Positions 8,061 through 19,300 of a stretch of DNA of 59,343 nt are shown in pieces (positions within the stretch are counted from its first letter, which is position 1; each line of letters opens with the position of its first letter). Under the pieces are notes generated by a model, which saw only the letters and a list, made by a program, of their open reading frames with translations, had not been told where the DNA came from and made no database searches. The stretch is from an uncultured Prevotellaceae bacterium (GTDB lineage Bacteria; Bacteroidota; Bacteroidia; Bacteroidales; Muribaculaceae). A program made the translations under genes and the position numbers. Where the stretch lies: contig UQLZ01000009.1 in the NCBI GenBank assembly GCA_900541935.1, positions 1-59,343 of the forward strand, written 5' to 3'.

Positions 8061-8096
8061 AGAGGGGTCGCATCAAAAAATTGACACGACCCCTCT
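8061..8096 (-). terminator. Hairpin family 2, copy 1: terminator of the GHL10 gene
   Basis: A ten-base stem AGAGGGGTCG (8061-8070) pairs with its complement at 8087-8096. Inside it TCAA and TTGA can pair again, giving a two-level hairpin. It lies 21 bases past the stop of the leftward gene. The same inner motif (GCATCAAA ... TTTGACAC) recurs at 31460-31500 with a different outer stem. Confidence 0.7.
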
Positions 8097-8117
8097 CAAT
8101 ATATGAAAAACTATTTG

Positions 8118-11100
8118 TTATTTTATTATCTTTAGAGTTCTTATGTTCTTTCCTGCATGGCAGCGAACCAGGTAAATGCCTTTGTTAAGGGAAACAAGCG
8201 AAAGTTTTTCAACTTTTTCGGCCGAAGCAATGAGAGTACCAGAGATATTATATACTTCAACATTCCCCGACATGCTCATAATTATATTTCCGTTTGCAAA
8301 CTTAACGTCAAATTTTTCAGTAAGGGCTTCGGTAATACCACTTGGGATAGTTGAGTGCATGCGGTATGCGGCAAGTCCGTTAGAAGGCACATAGAAATAG
8401 ATGTTAACAGCATCTATTTCACCTATGGAATTAGTGTGCTTCTCATAGTCGGCAAGTGCGTCGCCATAGAAACTGTATTCGTTCCCTAATCCGTTTTCAG
8501 GAACAGTCCAAAGATTTTTCAATGTTGAATAATTCTGTTTTGAGCCAACTTCTGTAATAGCAAAGTCGTATGGTCCACCGTAATATTTACCGTCAGACTC
8601 ATCCATCCATACAGGATTGTTCGGGTAAACGAAGTATTCTTTGTTCCCATAATTGAAGAATGTGCAACCGTTAGCATATTCTGCCAAAGGAGCCAAAGAA
8701 TTGTTCTTATCGAAAGAACCAATGACCTCGCCTGTGCTAAATCGGTAAAGTGTTGGGTTGCAGAATGAAGAGTTTACATAAACCAAATCTTCGCTTTTAG
8801 GGAATACCCTGACAGAGATTCCTAAGTCAGAACCCGATGGTTGCAGTTTTGCAAGGTAGGAAGATGCAACATTTGTGCAAGTGCCATTTTCAAATGTCCA
8901 GCGGATAACGTATCTTGATTTAGAAAGTCCGGCAAACACATAGAAATTTCCAGAATTGACGTCACCGTAAACAGCGCAGTGGTCCACACGTCCCCCAGCA
9001 TTGTCAGAGCAAGATGCAACTTGTACCGCTTCGCCTGTAAACTTGTCGATTTTATGGATAATAAGAGGGTTTGAAGCAATGTTTAAAGAAATGCTTGAAA
9101 CAAGTAGGTTTCCTGCATTATCCTTCATTACGTCGTTGCAAGGGAGATACTTGACCTGGACGTTAGAAGGCAATGTAAGGTTGCTGATAAATTCACCCGT
9201 CTTGGCATTGTATCTGCTAATATAGCATTCTGTTTCAGTTTCGTTTGCAATGCGACCAGAGATGTAGATAATGTTGTCGATAACGCAGAAACTGCGGTTG
9301 AAACTCCATTCAGTATTTTCTGGCAGGTTGTTGAATTCGCTATTGATAGAGCGGAACCAGAGGTTCTCAAGTTCCAATTTGTCAACAGGGTTATAGGTTG
9401 CCTTGTCCTTCTGCACATTATATCCCGCTTCGCCGCCGGCGATGTCTAAATTGAATTGCCAAGCGTCAGATTCTGTATCAACGCAACCCTGTTTGCTTGT
9501 TGTTATTCGCCAGTAGTAAGAGCCCCTTGCCAAGTCTGATTCAGATACAGTGTATTTGATGGTGCCGTTATCTTTAGTCCAGCCTGTTGACAGAGTCAAT
9601 ACTTTAGTTGCAAAAGAATTTGAATTAGCGACTTCAAGAGTGTAGTTGTCAGCATCAACATCTTTGAAAATGAAATCGAAAGCACCTGTCATTGTCGCTC
9701 CTTCTTTCGGTGAAATTAGAGAAGTCTTTGGAGCGGGTGTCCTTTTAGGTGTCTGAAAACTCCATGTGGAAGTTGTTGTTTCCTTGTATCCTGCTTTTGT
9801 AGCAGTCACCCTCCAGTAATATGTTTCGTTATAGTCAAATTCAGACATATTGACAACAATAGAGTTTCTTGTTGGCGTTTTGCTTAGAACAGGTTGGCGG
9901 AAAGTATTGTCGGTAGCAAATTCAACCTTGTATGAAGCACCGCTAATTGCAGCCCATTTGAAGGTAATTGTTGCTATGTCGCTAACCATATTCCCATTAG
10001 CGGGAGCCGTTAGTGTCAGGCCGCTGATAGGCTCGTATTCAGCGGTCTTTATCGTTGCAATGTCAGAAGGAGTTGGCTCTTTTCCTGTTTGAGTGCAGAT
10101 GATTCTCCAGTAGATTGTAGCACTTTCTCCAAATTGAGAAAGGTCAACACTTTTTGAATTTGTGGTTAGATTTTCGAGTTCAATGTCAACGGTGCTCATG
10201 TCGCTTCTTTTGCTTATTTGCAGTGTATATGTGGCACCTGAAGCAGAAGACCATTTGAACGTTGCCGGGGATTTTACCACTGAACCGCCAACAGGAGAAA
10301 TGAGAGATACTTTTTCCGAAGGTTTTGAGTTCTCGTCGCTGTATCTTGGAGCATATTCGTTACCGTATCTGTCGAGGACGCAAATTGCGTAGTAATAGCC
10401 AGTTGCCTTATTAGACGGTAAGGTGTAGCTGTTTGTGTAAGTAACGCCAAGCAAATAGTCTGATTTTATACCTGAAGAAGAATTACTCTGTGCATTTGTC
10501 TTTGAAACGCTTGTTGGAATCGCATATACTGAATATCTTACGTTATTTATTGCGTCCCAAGTCATTTTGGTACCTGATTTTGCATAATTCTGTATCTTGC
10601 CATGCTCGGCGGCAGGCTTCCAGTCAATAGCCGGAGTTAGGCACTTTGTCTGGAATTTGTTTGCAAGGAGGTATTCTCCCAGACCTTTGACAGAGCGTCC
10701 GCTTATATATTTTTGTGAGTAGAAGACGCAGCCGGGAGCGGCATTTTTAGTATAGTCACGTGACAACTGTACTTGTTTTGCTACTTCCTTCCAGTTTGTC
10801 TCAGTGTTATTCTCTGCAAGAAATGAAATAGAATGACTTGCATAATGGTGCCTGCCAAACTGGTTAGCGACTTCAGACCACCATTTGGTTAGAGGTCCGA
10901 AAGGTGCAGTTGTGTGATATGTTGTCCAATATATTTGAGGCGAAATATAATCTATAGTACCCGCTTTCAACCAAGCAACAGGGTCAGAAAATATTCCATT
11001 ATACTGCCAGTCACCCGCAGGGGCAGGGCAAGGCGTAACGCCGTGACCAGCAGCAACATTACTATCTGTACAAGCAACACCTGCTGGAGAGATTCCAAAT

Positions 11101-11843
11101 TTAGCCCACGGCTTAACAGACTGTATCATGTTGTAAACATCAGCGACCATCTGGTTTACGTTTGCACGACGCCAGTCGCCGATGCTAAGTGAAGAACCTG
11201 AATTTTTCCATAGGTTATAGTCTCCTGCATTTTTGTTGCTCGGAATGCCGTTAGGGTAGAAATAATCGTCAAAAATGATTCCGTCAACGTCATAGTTGCT
11301 AATGATTTCGCGGCAAACGTTAACGATTCTTTCCTTTGCTTCGGGAATGCCCGGGTTGAGGATGGTAGTTGATTCATGGGTAAGGAGCCAACCGGAATTT
11401 TTCAATTCATTGTCTTGTCCGGTTGTCCAGTTAGCGCCAGTAGAAAAACGATAAGGGTTTACCCATGCATGGCATTCCATACCACGTTTATGGCATTCTT
11501 CAATGACGAAAGTTAAAGGATCCCAACCAGGATTTGCTCCGCGGCTACCAGTCAGGTAACTTGACCATGGCTCGTATGACGACTTGTAGAAAGCATCGCA
11601 CATTGAACGCACTTGAAAATAGACAGCATTGAAGTTGTCTGCCTGCAATTGGTCGAGATACTTAATCATCTCGGCTTGCTGGCTTGCTCTAACAGTTGCT
11701 GAAGTTCCCTGTTCGGAAGGCCAGTCAAGAGCCCATACAGTAGTTAGCCACACAGAGCGTACTTCTCGTTTAATAAAGTTGTCGGCATTACTTATTATTG
11801 TGGCAAAGACAAATAATAAGGTTAATAAGATTTTTTTAGACAT
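8118..11843 (-). CDS. Secreted GHL10-type glycoside hydrolase with T9SS sorting domain
   Basis: A 1241-residue exported protein. It has a signal peptide (1-20), then a GHL10/DUF187 catalytic-type domain (about 23-400) with EVRSVWLTTVWALDWPSEQG, FNAVYFQVRSMCDAFYKS, HAWVNPYRFS and DGIIFDDYFYP (188-198), typical of these TIM-barrel hydrolases. An FN3-like stretch (about 410-505) and three similar Ig/FN3-like modules (about 515-800) follow, each with a pattern like LTAPANGNMV and YYWRVT. Then comes a propeller-like module (about 830-1160) also found in the glucosaminidase next door. The last 70 residues form a type A T9SS sorting domain (VEVYNISGTLIA, LNKGIYLVR). A polysaccharide substrate is inferred; the bond cut is unknown. 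Confidence 0.9.
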   Translation of the reverse strand: MSKKILLTLLFVFATIISNADNFIKREVRSVWLTTVWALDWPSEQGTSATVRASQQAEMIKYLDQLQADNFNAVYFQVRSMCDAFYKSSYEPWSSYLTGSRGANPGWDPLTFVIEECHKRGMECHAWVNPYRFSTGANWTTGQDNELKNSGWLLTHESTTILNPGIPEAKERIVNVCREIISNYDVDGIIFDDYFYPNGIPSNKNAGDYNLWKNSGSSLSIGDWRRANVNQMVADVYNMIQSVKPWAKFGISPAGVACTDSNVAAGHGVTPCPAPAGDWQYNGIFSDPVAWLKAGTIDYISPQIYWTTYHTTAPFGPLTKWWSEVANQFGRHHYASHSISFLAENNTETNWKEVAKQVQLSRDYTKNAAPGCVFYSQKYISGRSVKGLGEYLLANKFQTKCLTPAIDWKPAAEHGKIQNYAKSGTKMTWDAINNVRYSVYAIPTSVSKTNAQSNSSSGIKSDYLLGVTYTNSYTLPSNKATGYYYAICVLDRYGNEYAPRYSDENSKPSEKVSLISPVGGSVVKSPATFKWSSASGATYTLQISKRSDMSTVDIELENLTTNSKSVDLSQFGESATIYWRIICTQTGKEPTPSDIATIKTAEYEPISGLTLTAPANGNMVSDIATITFKWAAISGASYKVEFATDNTFRQPVLSKTPTRNSIVVNMSEFDYNETYYWRVTATKAGYKETTTSTWSFQTPKRTPAPKTSLISPKEGATMTGAFDFIFKDVDADNYTLEVANSNSFATKVLTLSTGWTKDNGTIKYTVSESDLARGSYYWRITTSKQGCVDTESDAWQFNLDIAGGEAGYNVQKDKATYNPVDKLELENLWFRSINSEFNNLPENTEWSFNRSFCVIDNIIYISGRIANETETECYISRYNAKTGEFISNLTLPSNVQVKYLPCNDVMKDNAGNLLVSSISLNIASNPLIIHKIDKFTGEAVQVASCSDNAGGRVDHCAVYGDVNSGNFYVFAGLSKSRYVIRWTFENGTCTNVASSYLAKLQPSGSDLGISVRVFPKSEDLVYVNSSFCNPTLYRFSTGEVIGSFDKNNSLAPLAEYANGCTFFNYGNKEYFVYPNNPVWMDESDGKYYGGPYDFAITEVGSKQNYSTLKNLWTVPENGLGNEYSFYGDALADYEKHTNSIGEIDAVNIYFYVPSNGLAAYRMHSTIPSGITEALTEKFDVKFANGNIIMSMSGNVEVYNISGTLIASAEKVEKLSLVSLNKGIYLVRCHAGKNIRTLKIIK

Positions 11844-11889
11844 GTTAGGGTTGTAATAAGGTGTAAAAGTTTTTGATAGTATTGTTTAT

Positions 11890-11898
11890 GCAAATGTA
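11890..11898 (-). promoter_or_regulatory. Probable -7 promoter box of the GHL10 gene
   Basis: TACATTTGC on the minus strand fits TAnnTTTGC, 47 bases before the ATG at 11843. A clear TTTG -33 box is not visible at the usual distance. Confidence 0.4.
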
Positions 11899-12130
11899 GT
11901 TTAATTTGTGGGCAGAACAGGCTTAAATATACATAATTTAACTATTATCAAGTAATATTTAATTTATTTTTAAGGTCCTATTCATGCAATTTCAAACAAT
12001 TCGGGTGATTTTAAAAAATTGACATTATGTTTGATAACATATTTAACAATAATTGTAATATATTTTTTGCGTTGTTAGTATTTTTTCAACAATTTTACTG
12101 CGAATTTTTAACCTAACATTTAACCATGCA

Positions 12131-15100
12131 ATGAAAAAAACTTTATTTCTAATAGTGTTAAGTATTGTCAGTTTTAGTATATCAACAGCCACGAACATTA
12201 TGGGTACAATGCAAGCCGATGTTGATAGAATGTACTATTTTGTAAAGTCAGTAAATAGCAGTTTTCCGCGGGAGATTGCCGAGAACTTTTATAATGTAGC
12301 CAAGAAATATGGTATGCGCGGCGATATTGCTTTGTGTCAGTCTTGTGTAGAAACAGGGTGGTTCAAATATACAGGCGGAACGGCAGTGCGACCGGAACAT
12401 CACAACTATTGCGGGCTTGGCGTGACAGACTTTGGAAAGCCCGGGTGTATATTTAGCACAGTTAAGGAGGGCGTTACGGCTCAAATTCAGCATCTTTACG
12501 CTTATGCAACTACGAAAGCACTGCCGGCAGGCGAAGTGCTCGTGGATCCTCGTTTTAATTATGTTACCAGAGGTTGTGCTCCTACTTGGGAATCACTCGG
12601 CGGAAAATGGGCGGTGGCAACAGATTACGGAACAAAAATCCTTAGTATATATAAGGATATGATGAATTACACGTTGCCAGTATCGTTGAAGGCAGACAAG
12701 ACAAGTGCTTCTCTTACAGGAACTCAAGGCTGGTCTAAGCCGTCGGTAAATGTGCAGATTACCGCAACTGGACTTTCAAGCGATATAAACGTTAACTCAA
12801 GCACTTCAACTTTTGAAGTTACTAAAGTTAATTGGAACAACCGCACAGGTGGTACCTTAAAAATCTCTCTAAACACATCAAAATCGCCAGGTAACTATTC
12901 TGGATATGTAAAAGTGCAAAGTGGCTCTTACAGCGCAACCATCAATCTAACAGGTACAATAAAAGTGCCGCCACTGTCTTTATCAGAAGGTTGGGAGGCA
13001 AGCCAGGCCAAAGGTAATCAAAACCGCTTCGGATGGGATGCAACAAAAGTGCGTAACTTCTCTTATATGAACGGAAAGCTATATTGTGTTTATAACCATT
13101 CAGATATAAAGGTTATCAATGCACAGACAGGTGAAGACCTTGGTAATCTTGACAAGGCTGGCGTTGGTGGTGGAACATTGACTTTCTGCGATGTTAAGGC
13201 TATTGACGGCCATGTTGTTGCTTGTAATCTCGCTACGGCTGCTAACGGACACAAACTAACCCTTTACGCTTGGGACAAGGATAATGGCTCTCCTTATGTT
13301 CTTTTCCAGACTTCAGATTATCAGGGAGCAACACGCCTTGGTGACTGTATGGAATTATCGGGAACATGGTCTAATCTTTGCGTAACATTCGCCAACGATA
13401 ACGGTTCCCAAACTAAAATTGTAGAATATCGTCGCAATAGTAGCGGAACATGGTCAACAAAAAGTTATAATGTTACAACAGATGGTTATACAAGACTGTC
13501 AACAAGTTCTACAACTCGTGCATACTCACAAGCAAACGGCTGGTGGATTGACGGCAAAGACTGCCACCCAACATGGCTTACTAACAGCAACGGAGTAGCA
13601 AAGAAATCGTATTCAATAAATATCGGCGAAACATGGGGAGCATCGCATCACGAATTCTACTGGAAAGGCATTAAATATGCTCTGAACCTTGTTTTCTCTG
13701 ACCGTGTTGCCGGTGATGCTTCTTCTACATATAAAAACGGAAGAATGCGCCTAACTATTGACAACTCAAGCAACTATTCGGATATTACAAATGCCGGAGA
13801 ATATCCAAAAAGCGGACTCGGCTCTACAAGAAACACAAACTGTACTGGCGACTGCATGGTGAATACCGACGGCAGTTCTTACGTTGAGGCTTGGGTTTGC
13901 TCTACGACTCAGGGTATGGCTTACTATAAGTTCGGTTCTGTGCCATCTTACAACCCGCAACCGATAAAGCCTGCTGGTCCGGAGATTAAAGCCTCTATAT
14001 CAAGCATTTCGCTTTCAAGCGAAATTTGGTCAAGTGCAACTTCAAATGTAACTATTTCGGGTGCTAATTTGACAGGCGACATCAAGTTGGAACTTTCTGG
14101 CTCTGACGCTGATAATTTTGAATTGTCAACAAATACGATTTCTAAAAACACTTCAGCAAGTGTAACGATAAAGTACTCGCCTATATATACCGGCACGCAT
14201 TACGCCACTCTAACAGCAACATCGGCTGGCGCTGCTCCTGTAAGCATCTACCTGACAGGTAATGCAACACCGAAGATGGAACTTGACGACAATGTTACAA
14301 AGATGACCGAAGTATGGAACTATTCAGGAAACACTTCCGTTCCTTCGTGGATGAATCTTACCGACCCGGCAGTTAGAAGCATTGCTTTCTTGAATGGAAA
14401 ACTATATGTTCTCCATGGAAATCCATGGGGTACTCCGGTTGTGAAAATAATTGATGCCTATACAGGTGCATATAAGGGCGACCTTAATTTAGATGGTCTT
14501 GCAAGTGCGATGCTTGGCGTTTCAAGCATCATTGCCTTCGACGGAAAGTTATTTGCATCAAGCCTTTCTGCAGCAAACCATGCTTTAACTATCTACCGCT
14601 GGGATAGTGACACTTCTAAACCTGTTGCAGTTGTAAGTGATGCAACCCACGGCGGAGTTGTATGCGGAGCAACCCTTTCAGCAAGTGGCAACTTGCAAAA
14701 CGGCAGATTCTGGATTAATAATGATAATACCGACAGAGTAATGTACTACACAATCTCTAACGGCAGTGTAAGTTCAACACCGCAAACAATTATGCTGAAG
14801 AATGCTAACGGCTCTGCGTTTGCAGGCGGCAACGGTCGCGGTGCCTGCGAGGTTGTTGCAAACAGTGACGGTTCATTCTGGTTGGCAGCGAAAGACGCAG
14901 TCCCAACATTGTTTAGCGCGTCAGGTATTGCTCAGAAATCGATGAACGTTTCTGCATTGAACGGCGTTCAATTTGGTACTGCTATGAAGATATTCAACTT
15001 CGGAAAACGCAAATACGTTGCTGCAACAACATATTTGAGCGGAACATCTAATGGCGGATTCGTTTTGGTTGACGCTACAGACGGAATCGAAAAAGCTGAA

Positions 15101-15502
15101 AAGAGCAATTTCTTCTATCCTGAAAAAGGTCTCGGAGCAACAGCAAACCAGCAACGCGTATCATCTGTCTGCCAGTCAACAAGAAACTCTGGTGGCATTC
15201 TTGATATCTGGGTATGCGTTAATGGTCAGGGCGTTGCATACTATACCTACGAAGGCGGAAAACCGTCAGGCGTTGAGGAAATAGGTATAGCCGGCGGAGA
15301 TTTGATTTATAACGGAGAGACAGTTGCTTTAGTTGGTGCAGATGCCAAGCAGATTGCAATTTATTCAACCTCTGGCGCTTTAGTTGCTAATGCGATAGAA
15401 GTAAATGAAGTCAGTATTTGTAATTTGTCTAAAGGTATTTATATAGTAAGAGCCGTTGCTGGTAATGGCAGTGTTCTAACAAGAAAAATCATAAAACGAT
15501 AG
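12131..15502 (+). CDS. Secreted glucosaminidase (GH73-like) with duplicated propeller modules and T9SS domain
   Basis: A 1123-residue exported protein. It has a signal peptide (1-20) and then a mannosyl-glycoprotein endo-beta-N-acetylglucosaminidase (GH73-like) domain (about 35-180). The likely catalytic Glu74 lies in SCVETGWFKYTGG, followed by HHNYCGLG and a segment ending in WAVATDYGTKI. Two copies follow of a unit made of an Ig-like piece and a propeller-like module (about 185-610 and 618-1050). Each propeller ends with a GLG...N motif and a final GMAYYKF or GVAYYTY. The tail (about 1055-1123) is a T9SS sorting domain. The family cuts peptidoglycan glycan strands, and surface exposure suggests action outside the producing cell. 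It is divergent from the GHL10 gene. Confidence 0.9.
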   Translation: MKKTLFLIVLSIVSFSISTATNIMGTMQADVDRMYYFVKSVNSSFPREIAENFYNVAKKYGMRGDIALCQSCVETGWFKYTGGTAVRPEHHNYCGLGVTDFGKPGCIFSTVKEGVTAQIQHLYAYATTKALPAGEVLVDPRFNYVTRGCAPTWESLGGKWAVATDYGTKILSIYKDMMNYTLPVSLKADKTSASLTGTQGWSKPSVNVQITATGLSSDINVNSSTSTFEVTKVNWNNRTGGTLKISLNTSKSPGNYSGYVKVQSGSYSATINLTGTIKVPPLSLSEGWEASQAKGNQNRFGWDATKVRNFSYMNGKLYCVYNHSDIKVINAQTGEDLGNLDKAGVGGGTLTFCDVKAIDGHVVACNLATAANGHKLTLYAWDKDNGSPYVLFQTSDYQGATRLGDCMELSGTWSNLCVTFANDNGSQTKIVEYRRNSSGTWSTKSYNVTTDGYTRLSTSSTTRAYSQANGWWIDGKDCHPTWLTNSNGVAKKSYSINIGETWGASHHEFYWKGIKYALNLVFSDRVAGDASSTYKNGRMRLTIDNSSNYSDITNAGEYPKSGLGSTRNTNCTGDCMVNTDGSSYVEAWVCSTTQGMAYYKFGSVPSYNPQPIKPAGPEIKASISSISLSSEIWSSATSNVTISGANLTGDIKLELSGSDADNFELSTNTISKNTSASVTIKYSPIYTGTHYATLTATSAGAAPVSIYLTGNATPKMELDDNVTKMTEVWNYSGNTSVPSWMNLTDPAVRSIAFLNGKLYVLHGNPWGTPVVKIIDAYTGAYKGDLNLDGLASAMLGVSSIIAFDGKLFASSLSAANHALTIYRWDSDTSKPVAVVSDATHGGVVCGATLSASGNLQNGRFWINNDNTDRVMYYTISNGSVSSTPQTIMLKNANGSAFAGGNGRGACEVVANSDGSFWLAAKDAVPTLFSASGIAQKSMNVSALNGVQFGTAMKIFNFGKRKYVAATTYLSGTSNGGFVLVDATDGIEKAEKSNFFYPEKGLGATANQQRVSSVCQSTRNSGGILDIWVCVNGQGVAYYTYEGGKPSGVEEIGIAGGDLIYNGETVALVGADAKQIAIYSTSGALVANAIEVNEVSICNLSKGIYIVRAVAGNGSVLTRKIIKR

Positions 15503-15541
15503 AAATAGTAAAGTAAATTTTAAAGGTTAGTAAATTGGTTT

Positions 15542-15570
15542 GAGGGCGCCTTATAAAGGAGCCCTCTTTT
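15542..15570 (+). terminator. Terminator of the glucosaminidase gene
   Basis: GAGGGC (15542-15547) pairs with GCCCTC (15561-15566), with CCTT/AAGG pairing inside and a short T run after. It lies between two converging genes. Confidence 0.75.
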
Positions 15571-15595
15571 GTATGGTTTCGATAAAAAACTTTTG

Positions 15596-16042
15596 CTAAA
15601 TTACGTTATGGCGGTCAACGACCCATTTAAGAAAAGATTCTATGGATGGTTGCGGCAGTGGTCCGAAGCCTTTGTGCGAGCCACCTTGCATGCTTCCAAC
15701 ATTCCATACCTCATCTCTGCTTTTTTCGAGGGTATAGTATGCGCAGGCGTTTTTGTTTATGCGAACAAAAACCGCACCAAATGCTGCGTGATGCAGTCTT
15801 TCCGGTTCTGGGAATACGTATGCTATGATTACCGAATTTTCATCAACGCGGAACATTTCATGGCGGAATTCGTGCCATTCAAATTCTATTTCCGGGTAAC
15901 TGTCAGCCAAAAATGGTTTCCATGTGTCAACACTGTTGAGGATTCCCCAGTCAACAGCACCAGCGTTGATATCGTCAACAAGTTGCGGAATCCACTGGTA
16001 TTCTATAAAATCCTGCCCTAAGGCTCTCTTTTCACTATCCAT
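15596..16042 (-). CDS. Conserved-looking hypothetical cytoplasmic protein
   Basis: A 148-residue acidic protein with no signal peptide, starting at MDSEKRALGQDFIEYQW (ATG 16042). An upstream in-frame start would add 20 residues but looks unlike coding sequence. It has many aromatic residues and a C-terminal segment FGPLPQPSIESFLKWVV. I do not recognise the family. It faces the glucosaminidase gene and shares the terminator region between them. No promoter box is obvious upstream. Confidence 0.65.
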   Translation of the reverse strand: MDSEKRALGQDFIEYQWIPQLVDDINAGAVDWGILNSVDTWKPFLADSYPEIEFEWHEFRHEMFRVDENSVIIAYVFPEPERLHHAAFGAVFVRINKNACAYYTLEKSRDEVWNVGSMQGGSHKGFGPLPQPSIESFLKWVVDRHNVI

Positions 16043-16245
16043 ATTGTTTCTTTTGTCAACAAAATTAATATAAACATATCGATTGTGAAAATTGGAGTGC
16101 AAAAAGCGAAAATTGAAGTCGTTTATTCGTGTGTTTAGCGGGCAAATACTGCGGGTGATTGCGGGATTATTTAGTACGGAATGGTTATATATTGAGAGTT
16201 AATTGCAATTATATACATACAAATAATTATTTATTTACTAAAATG

Positions 16246-16277
16246 TTTGGATAAAATGTGATAAATTGTTACCTTTG
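16246..16277 (+). promoter_or_regulatory. Promoter of the PKD/chitobiase-type cargo gene
   Basis: TTTG (16246-16249), 20 bases, TACCTTTG (16270-16277): a complete Bacteroidetes sigma-factor pair. The start of transcription near 16284 leaves a leader of about 90 bases. Apart from this the 330-base gap 16043-16372 shows nothing but AT-rich sequence and one TTAGTACGGA decamer at 16171. Confidence 0.6.
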
Positions 16278-16372
16278 GCTGTCTTTTTGTGAAAAAGAGA
16301 ATTTTTATTTTTCTTTTGGCAATATTTTTATTGCTATTTAGGTGTATTTTTTAATAATATAAATATATTACT

Positions 16373-19300
16373 ATGAAACAATTCTACAAGTTTTTTACTC
16401 TGTTTGCTGTATTTGCTTTTTTAGTGCAAAATGCGAATGCTGCAACTTGGAGTTACGATTGGCCGAAAAGTGCCACTGCTGATAAGCCGGATTATGCGGG
16501 CGGTTTCTATAATTTTGGTACTGTCTATGATGCTGAGTTGACGGCAATGACCAGAACTCTAAACGGTCGTGCTTGGACCTTGACTTTTGATAAGGGAACA
16601 AAGTTGGCATATCTTTCCGGCAGTGGTCAGTCAATAGGCTCAACAGGAGCCTTTACCAGTCAGTTTGGGCTTTCTTCCAATGCGTTTAGCGGAAAGATTA
16701 CCAAGATCTCCGTTACTGCCCGAACAAAGGCAAGTGATGCAAAATTTGGCGTTGCAGTTAATGGTAAGGCTTATTTATGCAATGGAGTTGCAGAAGTGGG
16801 ATATACGAATACAACAACTACTCCAGAAGAGTTTGTTTTCATTCCTGGTGCAGATGGTGCTCAAGAAGGTGAGATTGCTATGAGTTTTACTATTCCTGGT
16901 GCGGCAAAAAACGCTTATGTCAAGAAGATAGTTGTTGAGTATGAAGAAGTTGCCTCTGCTGTGGCGGCACCGACTTACTCTCCTGCAGCAGGTACTTATG
17001 ACGAGCCTGTCAGCGTTACTCTATCTGCTGATGCTGGTGCAACTATTCTATATACCCTTGACGGTTCTAATCCAAGAACGGAAGGCAATGTTGCTGTTAA
17101 GACTTATTCTGCTCCGTTCGAAATTGCTGAGACAACTGTTGTTAACGCTGTTGCTAAGGTAGGTGGTGAAATGAGTGCCGTTGCTGAAGCAAAGTATGTT
17201 ATTCGCAAAAGTCCAGGCTTGTCGATTTATGGCACTCAGGAGTTCACTATAGAATTGCTTGAGGAGGGTTCTATCATTGTTGACAATCCAAATAATGTAG
17301 AGCCGATTACCTATAAGAGTTCAAATCCACAGGTTGCGTACGCAGACAAGACAGGGCATATTTACACTTATGCCGTTGGAGAAGCGGTTATTTCTGTAAA
17401 GTATGCAGGCAATGAAGTCTATTTGCCTCAGGAATTGCTTGTTCCTGTAAAGGTTATTGCAAAAGAGCCTCTTGCTGGTCTGACAGTTACTCCGGCAGGT
17501 GGTACCTACAATGATCTTACAGAGGTAACTATCCAATGCACCGATGCAAGAGCCAAGGCTTTGTGGTATTATATTGGCGATAAGGCTATGACGCTCGACG
17601 AGTTGGGTATCCTCAATGAGTTTGAGATAAACAAGTCAACTTCGATGACTTTGAAACTTGACCATTCATGCGTGCTTTCCGTACAGGCTATGGGCGATAA
17701 CGTTTGGAGCGAACCGCAGTTTGTCACATATACAATCAATATGCCTCTAAGGGCTGATTTTGAGGCAGGCGAGGCATACGAAACGGTTTATGGCAATGGC
17801 TTTGATACAGATGCAGACTTGAAGGAGTGGGAGGTTTCTACCGGTTCAAGTTGGAAACTCGCTGCAAGTTGCAACGCTTATCCAAACCTTCCGGAATTTT
17901 CATCGATTAATCCGAACAGTAAAAATTCCTTGTATCATAAGTATGCAAGTACAGGAGAAACCGTTGTTATCTCCTCTCCGGCAGTAAGCGTTCCAGAAGG
18001 CGGTAAGGTGCAGTTCTATTCAGCATTTAACCCTATTTGGATTTTCAACGGAAATGTTATTCTTTATGTAACGGAGGATGTTCCGAATGCCGTTCCTGTG
18101 AAAATTTGGGACGCTTTTCTTGCTTCGCAAGAGGCTGCTTCTGATGACGTTAAGTGGAATAAGTATTCTGCTGATTTGAAGGATTTTGTTGGCAAGAAAG
18201 TCAGATTCTCGTTCAGTTACGTTCTTGACGGTGGCGATGATGTCTTTATTGATGACTTTAAGGTGACCGTTCCTAAGACTGGTGTTGAGTCGGTTACAGT
18301 TCCTGCTGGTGAAAAACTTCAGTTCAAAGACCTTTCAACAGGCGAGCCGACGGCTTGGGAATGGCAATTCCCAGGTGCAGATCAGCCAACTTCTAAGGAG
18401 CAGAATCCTGCCGTTTCGTATTCAAAGGCAGGAACGTATGATGTTAAATTAAAGGTGACAAAGGGTACCGAGACAGCGGAAGTTACCCGTAAGGGCTATG
18501 TTGTTGTTCAAAATGTTGCGCCAACTGCAGAAATCGGAACCCCAGAAGGCGTTTATTATTCTCCAGAGGCAGGTTTGGTTGTTCCTTTAAATACTCCGAT
18601 AACATTCAAAGATGCGTCAAAGGGCTTCCCGACGGCTTACGAGTGGAGTCTTCCAGGTACGGACCTTTTGACTTCTAAGGAAAAGGACGTTACAGTTAAG
18701 TATCTGAAGGAAGGTATGTTCGACGTTGACCTTGCCGTTTCTAACGATGCAGGTCGAGCAACGACATATATCTACGGCGTTAAGGCAGGTGGCGAGTCTT
18801 TGGTTTGGAATATTGCCGCTAAGGATAATGCTAACCTCGGAATGATTGAACTTGGCTGGTATGGCTGCTACGGTGGCACTAACTGGCTCGATATGGATGC
18901 TTTTGCGGAATGCTTTGATAAGCCAGCCGCTCCTGTGAATATCAGCAGCGTTAATATCTATTTTGCAAGTGTTGCCACAGCGGGCACGCCAGATGCAGAG
19001 ATAACGGTTTCTATTGCAAAGGCTGATGCAAAGGGTATGCCTGGTGAGGTGCTCGCTACTTCAAAATTGCCGGTTTCACAACTTGTTGACGCTTCTCAGA
19101 CATATAACGACCCGACAACGTTTGTATTGGACAAGACAGTCAAGTTGGCAGAGAAATTCTTTGTAACGGTATCAGGCTTCCCTAATGGAGACGGTGACAA
19201 TGTGGTTATGTTTGCATTGCGTCGCCAGGCAGGCGAAAAGGGTACAACATACCACTATATGAAGGAATACGATGACAATAACCAGCCGACTGGCGAGAGC

